Part shown: piece after piece, positions 34,351-46,641 of the stretch
Position numbering within the stretch: the first letter of the stretch is position 1
How the letters are laid out: every line of letters begins with the position of its first letter
Assembly: GCA_028554755.1 (NCBI GenBank)
Contig: JAPTOF010000005.1
Coordinates: 8,317,501 to 8,381,500, forward strand
Source: Cordia subcordata
Lineage: Eukaryota > Streptophyta > Magnoliopsida > Boraginales > Cordiaceae
Length of the DNA stretch: 64,000 nt
Reading direction: 5' to 3'
Program-made: the position numbers and the translations under genes
Notes under the pieces: model-generated
What the model saw: the letters and a program-made list of their open reading frames with translations, nothing else
Databases searched by the model: none
What the model was told of the DNA's origin: nothing

Positions 34351-37300
34351 AAATCAACTTTTTCTTTCAATGATGTAATGGCTCGTTTAGTACAACAAAA
34401 GTACTAGAAAGCAAAGGTCATTCTAAACAAAATATGATTCCAAGTAGAATTACTTAAGAAGTACTTGTTTTTTTTCTTGTGTTTGGTTATGACCATTAAA
34501 CAAGTCAGAATTGAATGCTTATTTTCATTTATGTGTTTGATAAAACCACTTTTAATATTGTGAAATGAATTGAAAAATGTGACAATATACCAAAATACCT
34601 TGAGTTTTCTAATTTACCATAAATTTAATATGTCATTAAACCATCCAAAATATATGGTACTAAATATTCAAAAGAAATTTAATTTTACAACAAGTATTTG
34701 AATGAATGAGTTTTGAAAAAATAAAATTCTTAGAAAAGCTTGATTCACCTTTTTCCAAAAGCAAAAAATTTGGATTTCTAAAAAAAATATATTTTTAAAA
34801 ACTTATAGAAAAACATAAGGGTTCTAGTTTATTATTGATAAATACCAAAAGCACATAAAGCTTTATTTTTCAACTCCAGCTTAATTCTAGTTTATTATCG
34901 ATAAATACTAAAAGCATTTAAAAAATCACGGAAGAAAGTGATTAGATATGTAACAACATAATAATACATGTTATAAATATATTATTTTTTAAAATATTTA
35001 AAAATAGAGAGAGTACATGGTGCAAATGTTGGAAGATTTTGTATGATGAGCGAGAACTTAGGAGGGTTAGATGGAGAATATATATATGGTTATATTTCCT
35101 ACTTAAGTCGAAAAAGTGATGACCTTTTTTTACTTTTTCCTGAAAAGGCTATTCTCTTGAAATAGGCTTTCCAACTTTAAAATCTCATACCAAATTAAGG
35201 AAAAAGAAAAACAAGTTGGAATAACCATTCCTTTTCCGATTATTCCATTTTATCAAAGATAGCATAAGTTTCTAATTCTAGTCAATTCTTTATGAGAAAA
35301 TCCTATACTTCATGGGGATTTAATAAGAGTCTACTCAGCCCTATTTTGAATGCTCAAAAGCACTTTATGTGAATTTAAAAATTGAAACTGATGTGTTTGA
35401 CCTTTTTTATTTTAAAAGAAAAAATTACATAAAAGCTAAAGCTAAAAAAGTTGAAAAACTAAAGCTCCAAATTGGAGCTTTTAGGAAAAAAAATTTGAGA
35501 AGCTGTTTTTACATTATATAAAAAATCGTTTCTATTCATCTTTTCTCAAAAATATTACTTCATATTTTTTTAACATTAATATTCTTCTTAAAGCAACTAA
35601 AAACTCAATTCTTAAAATATAAAACCAAATAATCAATGACTTTTAAAAAGAACATTTGACCACATAAGCTGAAAGCCCCGTTTAGAGAGGCCACACCTCT
35701 CAAAGGTGCAATGTTCTAATCTAATAGCCCCTTATCTAGAGAAGGCATCCGCTTTTTTGCACACACCCGAACATAAATTTGATACATCAAGAGTCCCTTT
35801 TATCTAGACCTAGTAAATTTATGTCATACTAGGCACAGCTATAATATTCAATGTTATTATAATACAAAATTTAAATTATATAATAAATAATTATTAAGAA
35901 AATTTAGTAATTTTTGTAAGGAGTCAAATAAATTGTATTTATATTTACACATCTCTTTGTAAAAATTAAAACAAAGAAAGGTGTTAATTTTATACCTTTG
36001 TTATTTTAATAAATTTGAGATAAGATTGATTACAAAGTAGAAAAAAAATTGTAGAATATAAGTAAATGGAATTGGGTAAATATGAGGGTGGGCATATACG
36101 CTTTTGTTTTTTCTGGATTTTACTTAATTAAATCGAATTAGAATTTCATATATAAAATTTATATAGAAATAAAATTGAAAATTTAAATTTTTTATTTTTT
36201 ATTCTCATAAGTAATTTAATATAATTGGAGATGTTTTTACAACTATCTAAACTCAAATATTGTAATTTAAATGAATTAAAACGTTATATATTTAATTTTG
36301 TTCAAGTTTTCATATCTTTTTAAATCCAATCCCAATTAGCACAATGGGATTTAACAAAAAAACAAAAACACATAAGAAAAAAGACAAAATGAAGAAAGAC
36401 AAAAAACCCAGGTATTTAAAGAATCATTGAGTTTTATAATTTTATTACCAAATTGGATAATTTAATTTTGTTCTTGAAATTCAAAATTCTAAACTAGAAA
36501 ATCCAAAAATACGGATCAATTTCTACTCTTATGTGAAAGCCAAAATCTATTTTTAAATTTAGTTTAAATTAGTACAATACAATTTAACAAATCTATGTAT
36601 TTTTTTAATTTAGTCTAAATTAGTAAATTTGAAACCCAAATGTCCAAAAAACTTAAGTTTTGCAATTTTAAATGTTTAATTTAATTTTTTTAGCTCTAAA
36701 AATCAAATATTTTAACTTAAAAAATTCAACCTAGTTTCTATGTCTAACTCCGATCGAATGTTTTTTTTTTATAGTTTTTCTGACTTGGATTGGGTAGAAA
36801 TAGAAAGAGAGAGTGCACATCATTTTAATTGAGAAAGAAAGAGGAAAAAAAGATAAATAGATATAAGATTATCTAATTGAAGAATTTCTTTTATTTTAAT
36901 AATAAAAATTTTAAAATTTGAACTCAAAAATTCAAACTAATTCTCTTAACCCGATTTGAGCTTTATGACTTTTAATATCCAATTATTTTTTTATTACAAA
37001 ACTCAAAATATTAAAAATTTAAACCAATATCTGCCCCAGATAAAAGTTAAAATAGAAAAAAAGTAAGAAAAGAAAGAAGAAATTATTTTGCTAGGAAAGG
37101 AAAAAGGAAGAAAAGAGTAAATATAAAATTATAATTGTATCATGATAAATATAAAAATTACAAACTTGCTATTACAAATATTATACAAATTTTCATCAAT
37201 AATTATGCTTTTTTTATTTATGACAATATTGCCACTTTTTTTACTTTTCATTCATAAAGAAGATTCATAAATAAATAATGCTAAAAAAAGTTAATCTTTT

Positions 37301-37556
37301 CATATATTTAGAAATTTAGAAAAGTAGATAAGTAGAGATGAATAAATGATATTTTTTACCCTAGTAAAGAAAAATACAAGTAAATAGTACTCTCAAACCC
37401 TTTTTTTTATTTTTTACTTTAGTCGAAGAAGGGCATATAATTAAAAGGCCTTTTATTCTAGAAAGGGCATCTAGCCCAAAACCCCCCTTTAATTTCTAAA
37501 AAGGGCAGCCAACCGCGCGCATCGTTACTTCAAGAGGCAACTTGCCGGCCCTACGA
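34351..37556. other. Intergenic, very AT-rich
   Basis: No gene is seen. Only short poly-A/T-rich sequence and diffuse inverted repeats; no ORF above the reporting length lies here, which fits non-coding DNA. Confidence 0.55.
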
Positions 37557-37672
37557 GGGTGTTTGGCTTCACTTATTTTGAGCGTTTATAAGCACATAAA
37601 AAAACAAATTTTTTTATATATTTTTTGTTATTTAAATATTTATAAATATTAAATAAGCAACACCAAACACCC
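37557..37672. mobile_element. Short MITE, 116 bp
   Basis: Inverted ends GGGTGTTTGGCTTCACTTATTT and the reverse complement GGGTGTTTGGTGTTGCTTATTT. A related hairpin with 'TGTTTGGCTTTGCTTATTTTG' lies at 40498-40558. Confidence 0.7.
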
Positions 37673-37734
37673 TTTATATGGGGTACCCCAAAGCCCTTCC
37701 CCTACACCATCATACGAGGGATAAAACAAGATAT

Positions 37735-37956
37735 GGGGCTTGTTTAAGTTAGTTTTTTTTCAAAAAAAATATTTTTTATTTGAAGAAATTGAGTTATCTT
37801 TATAATAATTATTTAATTTAATTTTTAAAAATTTAAAATTTTGAAAAAAATTCAAATATAAGTTTTTTAAAAAAATAAAAAAATTTAATTTCTTTAAAAA
37901 AATATTTTTAAATTTTTTATAAAAAATACTTTAAAAAAATCAATTTAAACGTACCC
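37735..37956. mobile_element. MITE, family A
   Basis: It starts GGGGCTTGTTTAAGTTAG and ends with a reverse complement of GGGTACGTTTAAATTGATTT. AT-rich core. Confidence 0.6.
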
Positions 37957-39864
37957 ATCCACGTAACGGTTGACTAGAAAAGCGAGAAACATTTGTTTCG
38001 AGATAACATTTATTACTTCTTTTTAAAATTTTGAAACGGGGTGTCGTGTCGATATTAATGAAGCTAGACTAGTGATGACAGAAGATAGGTGGCGGTAATC
38101 AAGAAAAGACGTGCTCCTTCTTCAAGGAATAATGCGCGGGTCCTACGCACTCGAGATCAATCGACAACTTCACATGCCTTAGGGTGGCCATTTTTATAAA
38201 TGACACAAATTTTAATATTTTTTAAACAACTTTATTTTGCAATAAATTTCAAATTTAACTTTTTTGATTATTTAAAATCCGAAATCGGCTGTTTAATTAA
38301 TAAAAGTATCAGTATTTATTCATTGGTCATTAGCGGAGTAATTTTCAATTATTAAAAAAAATTTTGATGATTGAATAGTCGAATTTAACCATATAAATTC
38401 ACTTAATGTGGTCAAACTTTCAGCGATGAAATAACTGAATTTGACCACATTTCAGCTATAGCAAAATACCCCTTTCACAGATTCCCATACTTTTTTGGTG
38501 ATTATATATGTTAATTTTTGTTGGTGTTATTATTATTATTATTATTATTAATAAAATATATTTGCCCCATCTTGCACGTAGCGGCTGGGCAGTATTCACA
38601 TTTTTGCTTCCTTTTTCTTTTTTTCTTTTTTTGGTTGAAATGAGCACTATTCAAGATTAATAGGCGTTTAAATTTTTTTGTTTTTGGGGCAAAATGACGC
38701 TTTTCAAGATGAACGCAAGCATTCAATTTTTCTTCTTTTCACCGTAACATGGGGACCGTTCAAAATTTACACGGGCATTCAAGTTTTTTTTTCCCTCACT
38801 ATTTAAGATTAATATGTACTATCTGCATTTTGTTATTTATGGTGGTAAAATTATGTTTGATATATTTTTTGTAACATTTTTATTTTTTATTTAAAGACAT
38901 TTTTGAAAAATAACTTAAAATTCTTGAAAATGTTGGGTTAAACTGAACATCACAATTGAACATTCTTGGAAATCAACTAAAATATTCCCCAAAATGTTGT
39001 TGACGCATCGAACAGTTTTCATCATATTCTCGAGAATCACATTGCTAAGAATTATATTCCTAGGTATCATGATTCCTGGGAATGAAAAATCACTCCATGA
39101 ATCAAATACCCCCTTAAGTTGACAACTGGTCAAACGCATCTAGCTTGGAAGAAGGGTAAATTAGCTATGAATCAATGATTGGCAAAATTTAGGCTAAAGT
39201 TATGTCACTTTGATAGATGCGCAACCTTATAAGAGTTGAACTATAGAATGCATAAGGGATGTAGCCTACACACTGCCGTATCCGCATCCTTACCTACAAT
39301 CATTGGTATCCAAAACAAAAGGGGTTATGTCCTTTAAACGCAATCTTAATTGTAGAAATTTCATAAAAATCTTAGTCTTCCTATGACATTTTACATTTAC
39401 GAGGATGATTGTATCTCGTACTTTGTATGAATATTTTTTATTTTTTATATCAAACGTTGAATGTCGTATTAAGTTTATTTTATTTTATTTTATTATTATT
39501 ATTGTTGTTGTTTACTTCGATTTCAAAGTCGATCAAGTGAACTTTAACCTTCAACTAAGCGTGTGAAATGATTTTTATTCATTTTGGACTATAAATTCTC
39601 ACACCAAGACAAAGATGGACGTTTACACTTCTAACTTTTCCTCCATGCATTCTTATTTTCAAATGCGAAGTATCTGAAATGTAACACACAATCATATTCT
39701 TCAAAGAAAATGGTACAAACAAGAGGTGTGACCCCCTCAACAAGACAAGCATAAAAAAATACAGGAATGGATAATATGAAGATTCTTCAACATTTTTTAT
39801 ATTTTGTAGAACCCCACAACCTTCTAGCAACCGGCACCGGCCACTTCTATTTCCAATTCCGATC
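37957..39864. other. Intergenic with an (ATT)n microsatellite
   Basis: (TTA/ATT)n of about eight units lies at 38526-38551. No gene is seen; the minus-strand frames here are low complexity. Confidence 0.5.
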
Positions 39865-39955
39865 ATCGTTGGACGGTCAAGGCGTCGTCGGCGTCGTCAG
39901 CATCGTCGGCGTTGCATCCACATTGAACGGCTGGCCACAGAAGCCAGGACCGAAG

Positions 39956-40195
39956 CAAGGGCGAAGCTACATATTAAGGAAGGGGGCTTTTTAGATGTAG
40001 TATTAAAAAAAAGTATTTTAAAAATAAAAAAATCAGATCCCCAAACCAAATGTAATTTTGCCCCCCAGAGAAAAATTATGTTAGACTAATTATAGCTATT
40101 ACAATTTTGTCCCCTACAATTAAAAAAATTATGTTAATCTAATTATAGCTATTATAATTTTGCCCCCTTAACTTAAAATTCTGACTTCGCCCTTG
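39956..40195. mobile_element. Non-autonomous hAT element (MITE), 240 bp
   Basis: Perfect 11-bp terminal inverted repeats CAAGGGCGAAG / CTTCGCCCTTG and a perfect 8-bp target duplication GACCGAAG (39948-39955 and 40196-40203). The 8-bp duplication and CARGGGCG-type ends are hallmarks of hAT. It has no transposase, and the core is A/T-rich with internal short repeats (AATTATAGCTATTA occurs twice). Confidence 0.93.
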
Positions 40196-40613
40196 GACCG
40201 AAGGGGGAAAGGGCAAGTAACACAAACTGCATTCACTTCCATCTTGCTGGCAATCCCAATCGTAATTGCACTGCTGATTGCAGTATGCCGTCATTTTTTT
40301 GAATTAGTTTTTTTTATTTTAAAAAAAATTAAATTAGTTATTAATATTTCACAAATATATTCAAATTAATCAGTAATAGTTTTAAAATATACATAGTAAT
40401 CCTTAATTTTCTTTAACTTCGTTCAAATTTGTCTTCAAAATGAGCAAATTAATAGGGATTAATTTGAATAAGTTTGAGAGGTACTAAAGATTAATAGCCT
40501 GTTTGGCTTTGCTTATTTTGAGACTTATAAGCCCCAAAATAAGCAGAGCCAAACATTAAGAATTTTCTTTTTTGAAAAATTAAACCAGTTAAATTATAGT
40601 AGAGAAGATATAT

Positions 40614-40875
40614 ACTACTAGAAATTATTGGATTTGAGATGAAACTTTTTCTTCTCAAACTGAGATAGATTTGAGAAGGAAAATTTGAACAAAATTTTAT
40701 AATAAGTTAATACATGTTTGAGATAGAATTTGAAACGGAAAATTTTCTGTCTCAAAATTTGAGACGAGAGATTTTGGGACGGAAAAGTTTCGTCTCAAAT
40801 TTCATGTCAAATCTATTTTGAGATGAATTTTTTTAAGTTTGAGATGGAAATTTTTTATTTCAAATGCAAAATTTT
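40614..40875. mobile_element. Family D repeat (GAGACGAAATTT-rich)
   Basis: It starts ACTACTAGAAATTATTGG, then has inverted pieces of 'TTTGAGACGGAAAATTTTC'. Similar sequence lies at about 43100-43432 and 53905-54165. One copy ends TTTTTTGTAGTG, the complement of a CACTA terminus, so non-autonomous CACTA is possible. Confidence 0.5.
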
Positions 40876-41057
40876 ATTTACCATGTGTGTGTCATATTCA
40901 GGTTGGGCATGGGAGCTTTGGGAAAATAAATAAATAGACCTCACGCCCTTAAAAATGTATAGAATTAAATTAAAATTTCTGAAAAAATAGAATGAAGAGA
41001 CTACATGATGCATGCAGCTACAGAAAAACAATGAATATGAACTTTCAACTTAGCCAT

Positions 41058-43077
41058 TGGGAAGTTTACAGCTACAAGTTTTATAAAAGTTTTATTACCA
41101 ACCGCGAAAAATTTACAGGCACAACTAGGAAGCCGGAGATGACTTTATATCTTTTTGTCAAATTTGAACATAAAATATAGATCGAGTTTCAGATTATGCA
41201 TTTTTTTATATTGGGTAGTCTAATAATGTTAGATGCTTCCTCATTAATTAACTCATGTTAATTTATTCCGTAGCGAACAATAAGGGTGTAGTTTCAACGA
41301 CCCAAAGGCCGATTAGGAGCATATAAACAGAGGATTCGGGCTATAGCTCAATAAAAGGGAATGAAGAATGTAAAATAAAAAGACAAACATATGTTAATTG
41401 ACAGTAATAAGTAAACTAGTCTAAATTTTATATGTCGATCAACCATGCATGTGTCATGCAATTGATTTATTTTATCAACGTCAATGATGCAATTATTGCA
41501 ATGAGGGATATGGCACATGCATCAACGTCACTGACGCGTCAACCTAGGTTAAATAGAGACTCCTTCAAGTTAGTTTTCACGATTAAATAAGAAAATTCGA
41601 AAAACTAGACCAGAGGCACCAATTAGAGCTTTTTCCTTTTCCCTTTTTCTTTTCAAGTTAGATTTCTTTTCTTTTTTTTACAAAAAATTAGATGGTCATT
41701 TAACAACCAAATAACACATGCCTAACAATACAATAGAAAATACAATCAGAAAAACAAGAACAAGGAACATCTCTAAACTCAATTCCAACAAAGAAAACCT
41801 ACATAATCTCATCACATAGCCCAGCATAGCATATGCCCTTCGCAAAACTTCTAGAAAGCCAACAAAAGTGGAAAACAAAAGCCACATTTTCAACATGTGA
41901 GATGAGGGTTTACCATCCCAAATAATAAAAAGCTTTGGTACAAAATCGACGGAACTAATCCCCAAAGCAGAACAAAAATTTGTTTTTCTAAGAACAAAAC
42001 CACCACGCATGATGGACCCAAACCAAGAGGACGAAATGGGTGGCCAAACCTTTAGCGATGAAGGGGGGTATCCAAGTAGGGAGAAGATTGATCTGCACTT
42101 AAAAAATACATAAAAAACCAAGATGCTAGAACACACAGTTCATATTTCAGATTTTGTGAAATAGCTCCCACACACAAAATCTGGGTTGGGCAAAAAGCCA
42201 TACAGTATAACAATACAAAGACAAAAAACGTACGAAACAAAGAAGAAAGAAGAAGATAAGAACAATAAAAAATATAAAAGAAAGCAGAGCCAACGGCCGA
42301 TGGTTGGGACGCTGGAGATTGGAAGAAAAAGTTGGTCGGTGGATATGCTTAGAAAGGAAGTCCTTGGAGAGAAAAGTTGGTCGCAGAGAAAATAATCTAA
42401 CAACTTCAAAAAATAACTATGCACATATTTCAAGTTAGATTTTACGATTAATAATATTTCAAGCACGAAGTCTTTTTTCTTAATTATATGAAAAAGATCC
42501 AATTAACATAATCCAACCACTAAACATTTATTTGATGGAGTCTGATTAGCAATTGATAAAGCCGAAGACAATAACCTTCCCCAAGAAAACACGGTTGTGC
42601 ACATAAATTTATGTTGGCAATTATCAAAAAGAGAGAGAGAAAACACGTATCTGCACATACTTCACGATGGGAAGATGTTGTCCTCAAGCTTTTGACAAAG
42701 GGTTAGCACTTCTTGTAATAACATGCAAGGGAGAAAGACATAGTGATCTCTTAACTATATACTTAATTAATTTCAAATAGGTTATATAATCTTTTAGGAG
42801 GTTCTGTTAATTAATACTGTCAGTAAAACTTAAAAGTTAATGTATTTACTTTGCTTAAAAGATAAAAATACTCTTGCTTTGATAGTCAAATTTGCAATAG
42901 CAAATAACTTTTCCTTTTTGTCTGTTTATTTTTATTTCTTTTGCCAACATCTCTACACCAATCTTTTTCATTGTTCTTGGATTCAACTTCATCCAACCAC
43001 TATTTATTGTCATATTTAACACACAAAATCACCACTTGATAGTAAAATAAAAAGTATTATGAATTAAAATAAGCAAT
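41058..43077. other. Intergenic; possible LINE-like repeat at 41.7-42.5 kb
   Basis: No gene is seen. The 41690-42500 part has long minus-strand hydrophobic frames resembling in composition those at 16.0-17.1 kb (for example YVFCLCIVILYGF against FVILICFVLVHYI). This may reflect a related non-LTR repeat, but the relation is weak. Confidence 0.35.
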
Positions 43078-43099
43078 ATCAGTTTAGTAATTTATTAAT

Positions 43100-43432
43100 T
43101 AATGCCAAATTGAGACGGAATTTGACACAGAAAATTTGATACAGAAATTTTCTGTTCAAATTGAGACGAATTTGACATGGATATTTTCTGTCTCAAATTG
43201 AGACGAATTTGATATGGAAAATTTCCATCTCAATTTGAGACGGATTTGGAATGAAAAATTTTCACTGAATTTTCTAATAAGTTAATACAAATTTGAGATA
43301 GAATTTGAGACAGAAATTTTTTCGTCTAAATTAGAGGCGGAATTTTTTGTCTCAAAATTTGAGACAAAGGTTTTCGAGATGAAAATTTTCCAAGTTTGAA
43401 AAGAAAATTTTCAAAAGTTTTTTGTAGTGTTA
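43100..43432. mobile_element. Family D repeat, CACTA-like end
   Basis: Multiple inverted GAGACGAATTTGA / TCAAATTCGTCTC-type segments. The right end TTTTTTGTAGTG is the reverse of CACTACAAAAAA, the usual start of CACTA elements. The left end and 3-bp target duplication are not resolved. Confidence 0.5.
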
Positions 43433-43479
43433 TAAGAGGTTGTTTCTTTTCTCTTTTGTCTAAAAGAAAGAGTTAAAGA

Positions 43480-43560
43480 TGTAGAGGGGTTAAATAGCGA
43501 CATTATGTTGGGCTCTACTAAAATTTTATTGAACAAACTTATTTAGTTTCTTGTCAAAAT

Positions 43561-43593
<33 letters not shown>

Positions 43594-43770
43594 AATAATA
43601 ATAATAATAATATTAATAATAATAATAATAATAACAACAATAATGTGAAGGGGGTTAAATAGCCACATTATTTTGGCTCTACTGAAATTTTATTGATCAA
43701 ACTTATTAAGTTCTTGTCAAAATAACAACAACAAAAATAAAAACAACAATAATAATATTCTATAATAATT
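43480..43770 (+). repeat. Direct duplication around an (AAC)n(AAT)n microsatellite
   Basis: A unit of about 150 bp ('GGGGTTAAATAGC-ACATTAT', then 'CTCTACTRAAATTTTATTG', then (AAC)n) is present twice. The microsatellite at 43561-43644 ends the first copy; a shorter AAC/AAA tract ends the second. Confidence 0.8.
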
Positions 43771-44006
43771 AATTCAGACCATGATGGTCCTATGGAACTC
43801 TTTTCATCTCACATCATTAGTAACCATACGTTTTCAACCGACATGTTAGTGAAACATACACGACTATCATGAACAATATTGACAATTAATGAGAATCAAT
43901 ACGATGTACAAATTCAATTTTAAATTAAAAGAAAAGTTGGGTCAATTTAAAATTATGAAATATGAGTGGTAACGTCTTGTCACACAAAATTCCTAAAATA
44001 CTTAGG

Positions 44007-44752
44007 GCCTGTTCGGCAAATTTAGCTGTTAGAGTAGCTGATAGCTATTTAGGTAGTTGATAGTTATTGTATTTTAGCTATTAGCGGGTAGCTGTTTAAC
44101 TAGCTGATATAACAAAATGTGTTCGGTAAAATTAACTGTTAGATTAGCTGATGAATGTTATATGACGTACAAGTACATTGATATCATGTTATTATTATTA
44201 TTATTGTTGTTGTTGTTATTATGATAATTGTAATTACTATTACTATTATAGGAATAAGATAATATATTTCATAATTAGATATTTATTTTCATAATCATAT
44301 TTTAATATTAAAGTATAACTAATTTTTTGATAAACCATTTACATCCATATTACAAAAATTAATTTTAATAGATTCAAAATTATTTTGTTAAAAAAATTTA
44401 CTAATAAAACTTATGCTTTTAGTAATTTTGATTATATATAAATTAAAATTTATTTTTATATTATTTCTTATTTATATTTGTGAAAGAAAAGGTAAAAATA
44501 TAGATAGAGATTGGAAAGAGAATAGAAAAATAAAAAAATGCAAAAGGGTAAAATTGCCAAAAAAAAAAAAATGAAAAGCCAGAAGCTACCTGAAATGTTA
44601 AAGTTTTTAGTTTTAGAAAAACGCTAGTTGAAATGCTAAAAGTCACTTAAAAAACTACTTGAAACACTAGTTTACCGAACAGCAATAATTTAACAAAATA
44701 GCGTTTTGAAAACGTTACTTGAAAAGTTATTGCTGAACGCGCACTTATACGG
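44007..44752. mobile_element. Family C MITE, complete copy
   Basis: It starts GGGCCTGTTCGGCAAATTTA. The right end reverse-complements to AAGTGCGCGTTCAGCAATAA. The interior holds a (TTA)n stretch and AGCTACCTGAAAT / AAACGCTAGTT motifs shared with 54352-55140. About 745 bp, no transposase. Confidence 0.7.
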
Positions 44753-45258
44753 CAAGTTCTAACTCTTTAAGATATAACTTTATATAATATTATAGATAAG
44801 GGCAAAATAGAGGTTGACACATTACATCATAAGAATTTCCCACATGATTTTTCCTTTTTGCAAAATTTATTACCATTTTGCATTTAAATAAGGGGCACTT
44901 ACTGTTTTCTAGTTGAAATAAGTAGCAAATTAAATAGCCACAATTTTTCTTTTTAATTTTTTATGGTGCATGCAATAACATGACGTGAGTTAACATAATT
45001 GGGGGATCGAACAAAACTGCCCCGGCCCAACACAAAATGTGCCGACTCTAACTGCTTGCCGCTTAACCTAACAACGGCTATAACAGAAAAATTCTAGCAA
45101 TTATCTACGTCCAGCATGTCCCCCCTTATTGCGAACATGCTATGGTACTTCAGGCCGACTCGCAAAAATCTTCGCCCCGAATCTTCGCATTTACTCTCTC
45201 CATGCGCAGTGTGCACCACGTTCACGTTAACAAACCCTAGCCTTTTCTCCTCCCCCAA

Positions 45259-45266
45259 CCTATATA
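45259..45266 (+). promoter_or_regulatory. TATA box of the RNA-binding protein gene
   Basis: TATATAAA, about 106-113 bases upstream of the ATG. The upstream 45.0-45.25 kb is locally GC-richer than the neighbourhood, as expected for a promoter of a once-active gene. Confidence 0.7.
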
Positions 45267-45371
45267 AACATCCCATAGCACCTCCCCTTTCTTCATCACA
45301 CTCTCCTCTTTGAGCTTTTCTTTATACATTTTCCCTTTTTTACTCTTTCTACATTTTCTTTTGTTTCCAAA

Positions 45372-46062
45372 ATGGCTGCCGCAGATGTTGAGTACCGAGT
45401 GGCTTGGCTTGGGCCACCACCGACCGCACTCCTGAACAAGCATTCGCTCAGTTTGGAGAAGTTGTCCACTCCAAGGTCCCTTTTTCCCCGACATTGCATC
45501 CGACCCGATTCGGCTTTGTCGAGTGAAAAAAAACTCTGTTACTCTTTCCGTTACCGTTACTGTTACTGTCACTGTCACTATATGTTACCGTCACTGAAAT
45601 GGTGCGTTCCGTCTTCTCCTTCGATAGAGACGATAATTGATCGCTTCTCAGTTTCAGCTATTCATATGTGTATGTGTTTGTTATGGATCTTTATAGATTT
45701 GATGAGTTTTTTTTTTTTTTTTTTTTCAGATTATTAATGATCGTGAGACAGGCAGATCAAGAGGATTTGGATTTGTTACATTTAGGGATGATCAATCGAT
45801 GAGGGATGCTATTGAAGGAATGAACGGCCAGGAACTCGATGGTCGTAACATCACCGTCAACGAGGCTCAGAGCCGTGGAAGCAGTGGATTTAGCAGTGCA
45901 CGCCGTGAGGGCGGCGGTGGCGGTGGAGTATACGGCTGCCGCGATGGTGGACATAGCGGAGTGTATGGCAGTGACCGTGGTCGTGGATACGGTGGTGGCT
46001 ACGGAGGTGGCCGAGATCGTGGTTATGGCGGTGGTGCTTCTGACCGAATCTGGAGGGATTAG
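45372..46062 (+). pseudogene. Glycine-rich RNA-binding protein (RRM), frameshifted
   Basis: Exon 1 is 45372-45475 (donor AAG|GTCCCT) and exon 2 is 45730-46062 (acceptor TTTTTTCAG|ATT). Exon 2 encodes the second half of an RRM, with RNP-1 as RGFGFVTF, 'DAIEGMNGQELDGR' and a Gly/Arg/Tyr tail ending ASDRIWRD. The family binds RNA in the nucleus and cytoplasm (cold- and circadian-related members are known). Exon 1 keeps MAAADVEYR and, in another frame, WATTDRTPEQAFAQFGEVVH, but the RNP-2 region (usually CFVGG) is missing. Exon 1 is 104 bases where about 114 is expected, so about 10 bases were lost. Reading from the ATG, the spliced frame stops early in exon 2. A sequencing error cannot be excluded, but loss of RNP-2 supports a pseudogene. 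Confidence 0.82.
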
Positions 46063-46641
46063 GGTTTAGGAAGTGCAGTGCGTCATTGCATTCAACGTCA
46101 CTCATATTTCATTAAATACAATAATTTCTAGTAACGATGCTTCATCGTGTAAATTGCTCACAAGCCTATAATCGTTAAATTATAGATTTCTTTTCTTATC
46201 CAAGCTTATGGAATATTACATTTTTGTGAACTCATGAAATTCAGGTTATATCCTCGAATCAATTATTTTCTTATATTAATATGATAGAAGTGTATACATG
46301 CATTAAATTATCTTAATCATTCATGATGATTAAATCTCAAAGAAATTAAATATTTTTTCTTACTCTGAACTAAGACATAAAGAATCTACAGACGGGTCCT
46401 AGTCCTGATTCCAGCAGAAGCTTCAGCAACTTGATCCGTCATTTAATGAGATCGAAGAAATATATTTTGGCCTTTCGTCTCCCGGACGAAATACATGCAT
46501 AATAAAGCATTAGACAAATTGCATTAAATCTTTGCATGAATTAAGCTACAAAAATTCACATGCATGAATTAAGAAAAATCACCTCGAAAGTGAAAGAAAA
46601 TGATTTGAATTGATTGGCTTTTGTGCAGACCGCACTAGTTT
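46063..46641. other. 3' flank and spacer
   Basis: Likely 3' UTR of the RNA-binding gene at first ('ATTAAATACAATAATTTC' near 46110), then AT-rich spacer. No further gene is seen. Confidence 0.4.

Larger units (their letters stand above)
39865..41057 (-). pseudogene. Cysteine-rich peptide gene 3, broken
   Basis: An exon 1 relic (41057-about 41003) aligns with the signal-peptide exon of genes 1 and 2 (AAAGTTCATATTCATTG, then GTAGCTGCATGC) but has a one-base shift. Its upstream DNA matches their promoters, including 'ACAGCTAC' and 'ACAGGCAC-ACTAGGAAGC'. The exon 2 relic holds a Cys cluster, C-x3-C-x5-C-x6-C-x2-C, at 40285-40216 on the minus strand. This spacing is closer to plant metallocarboxypeptidase inhibitors (C-x3-C-x5-C-x5-C-x2-C) than to squash knottins. 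The sequence is then cut by a hAT MITE (39956-40195) and continues with another Cys (FGPGFCGQPF) in a shifted frame. The acceptor region is replaced by A/T runs. Confidence 0.65.

Noticed and set aside
39579..39866. 95-codon minus-strand frame
   Set aside because: Reads through the downstream flank and relic exon of peptide gene 3 in a non-homologous frame.
45890..46105. His-rich minus-strand frame
   Set aside because: Antisense of the glycine-rich tail; a GGN-repeat shadow.
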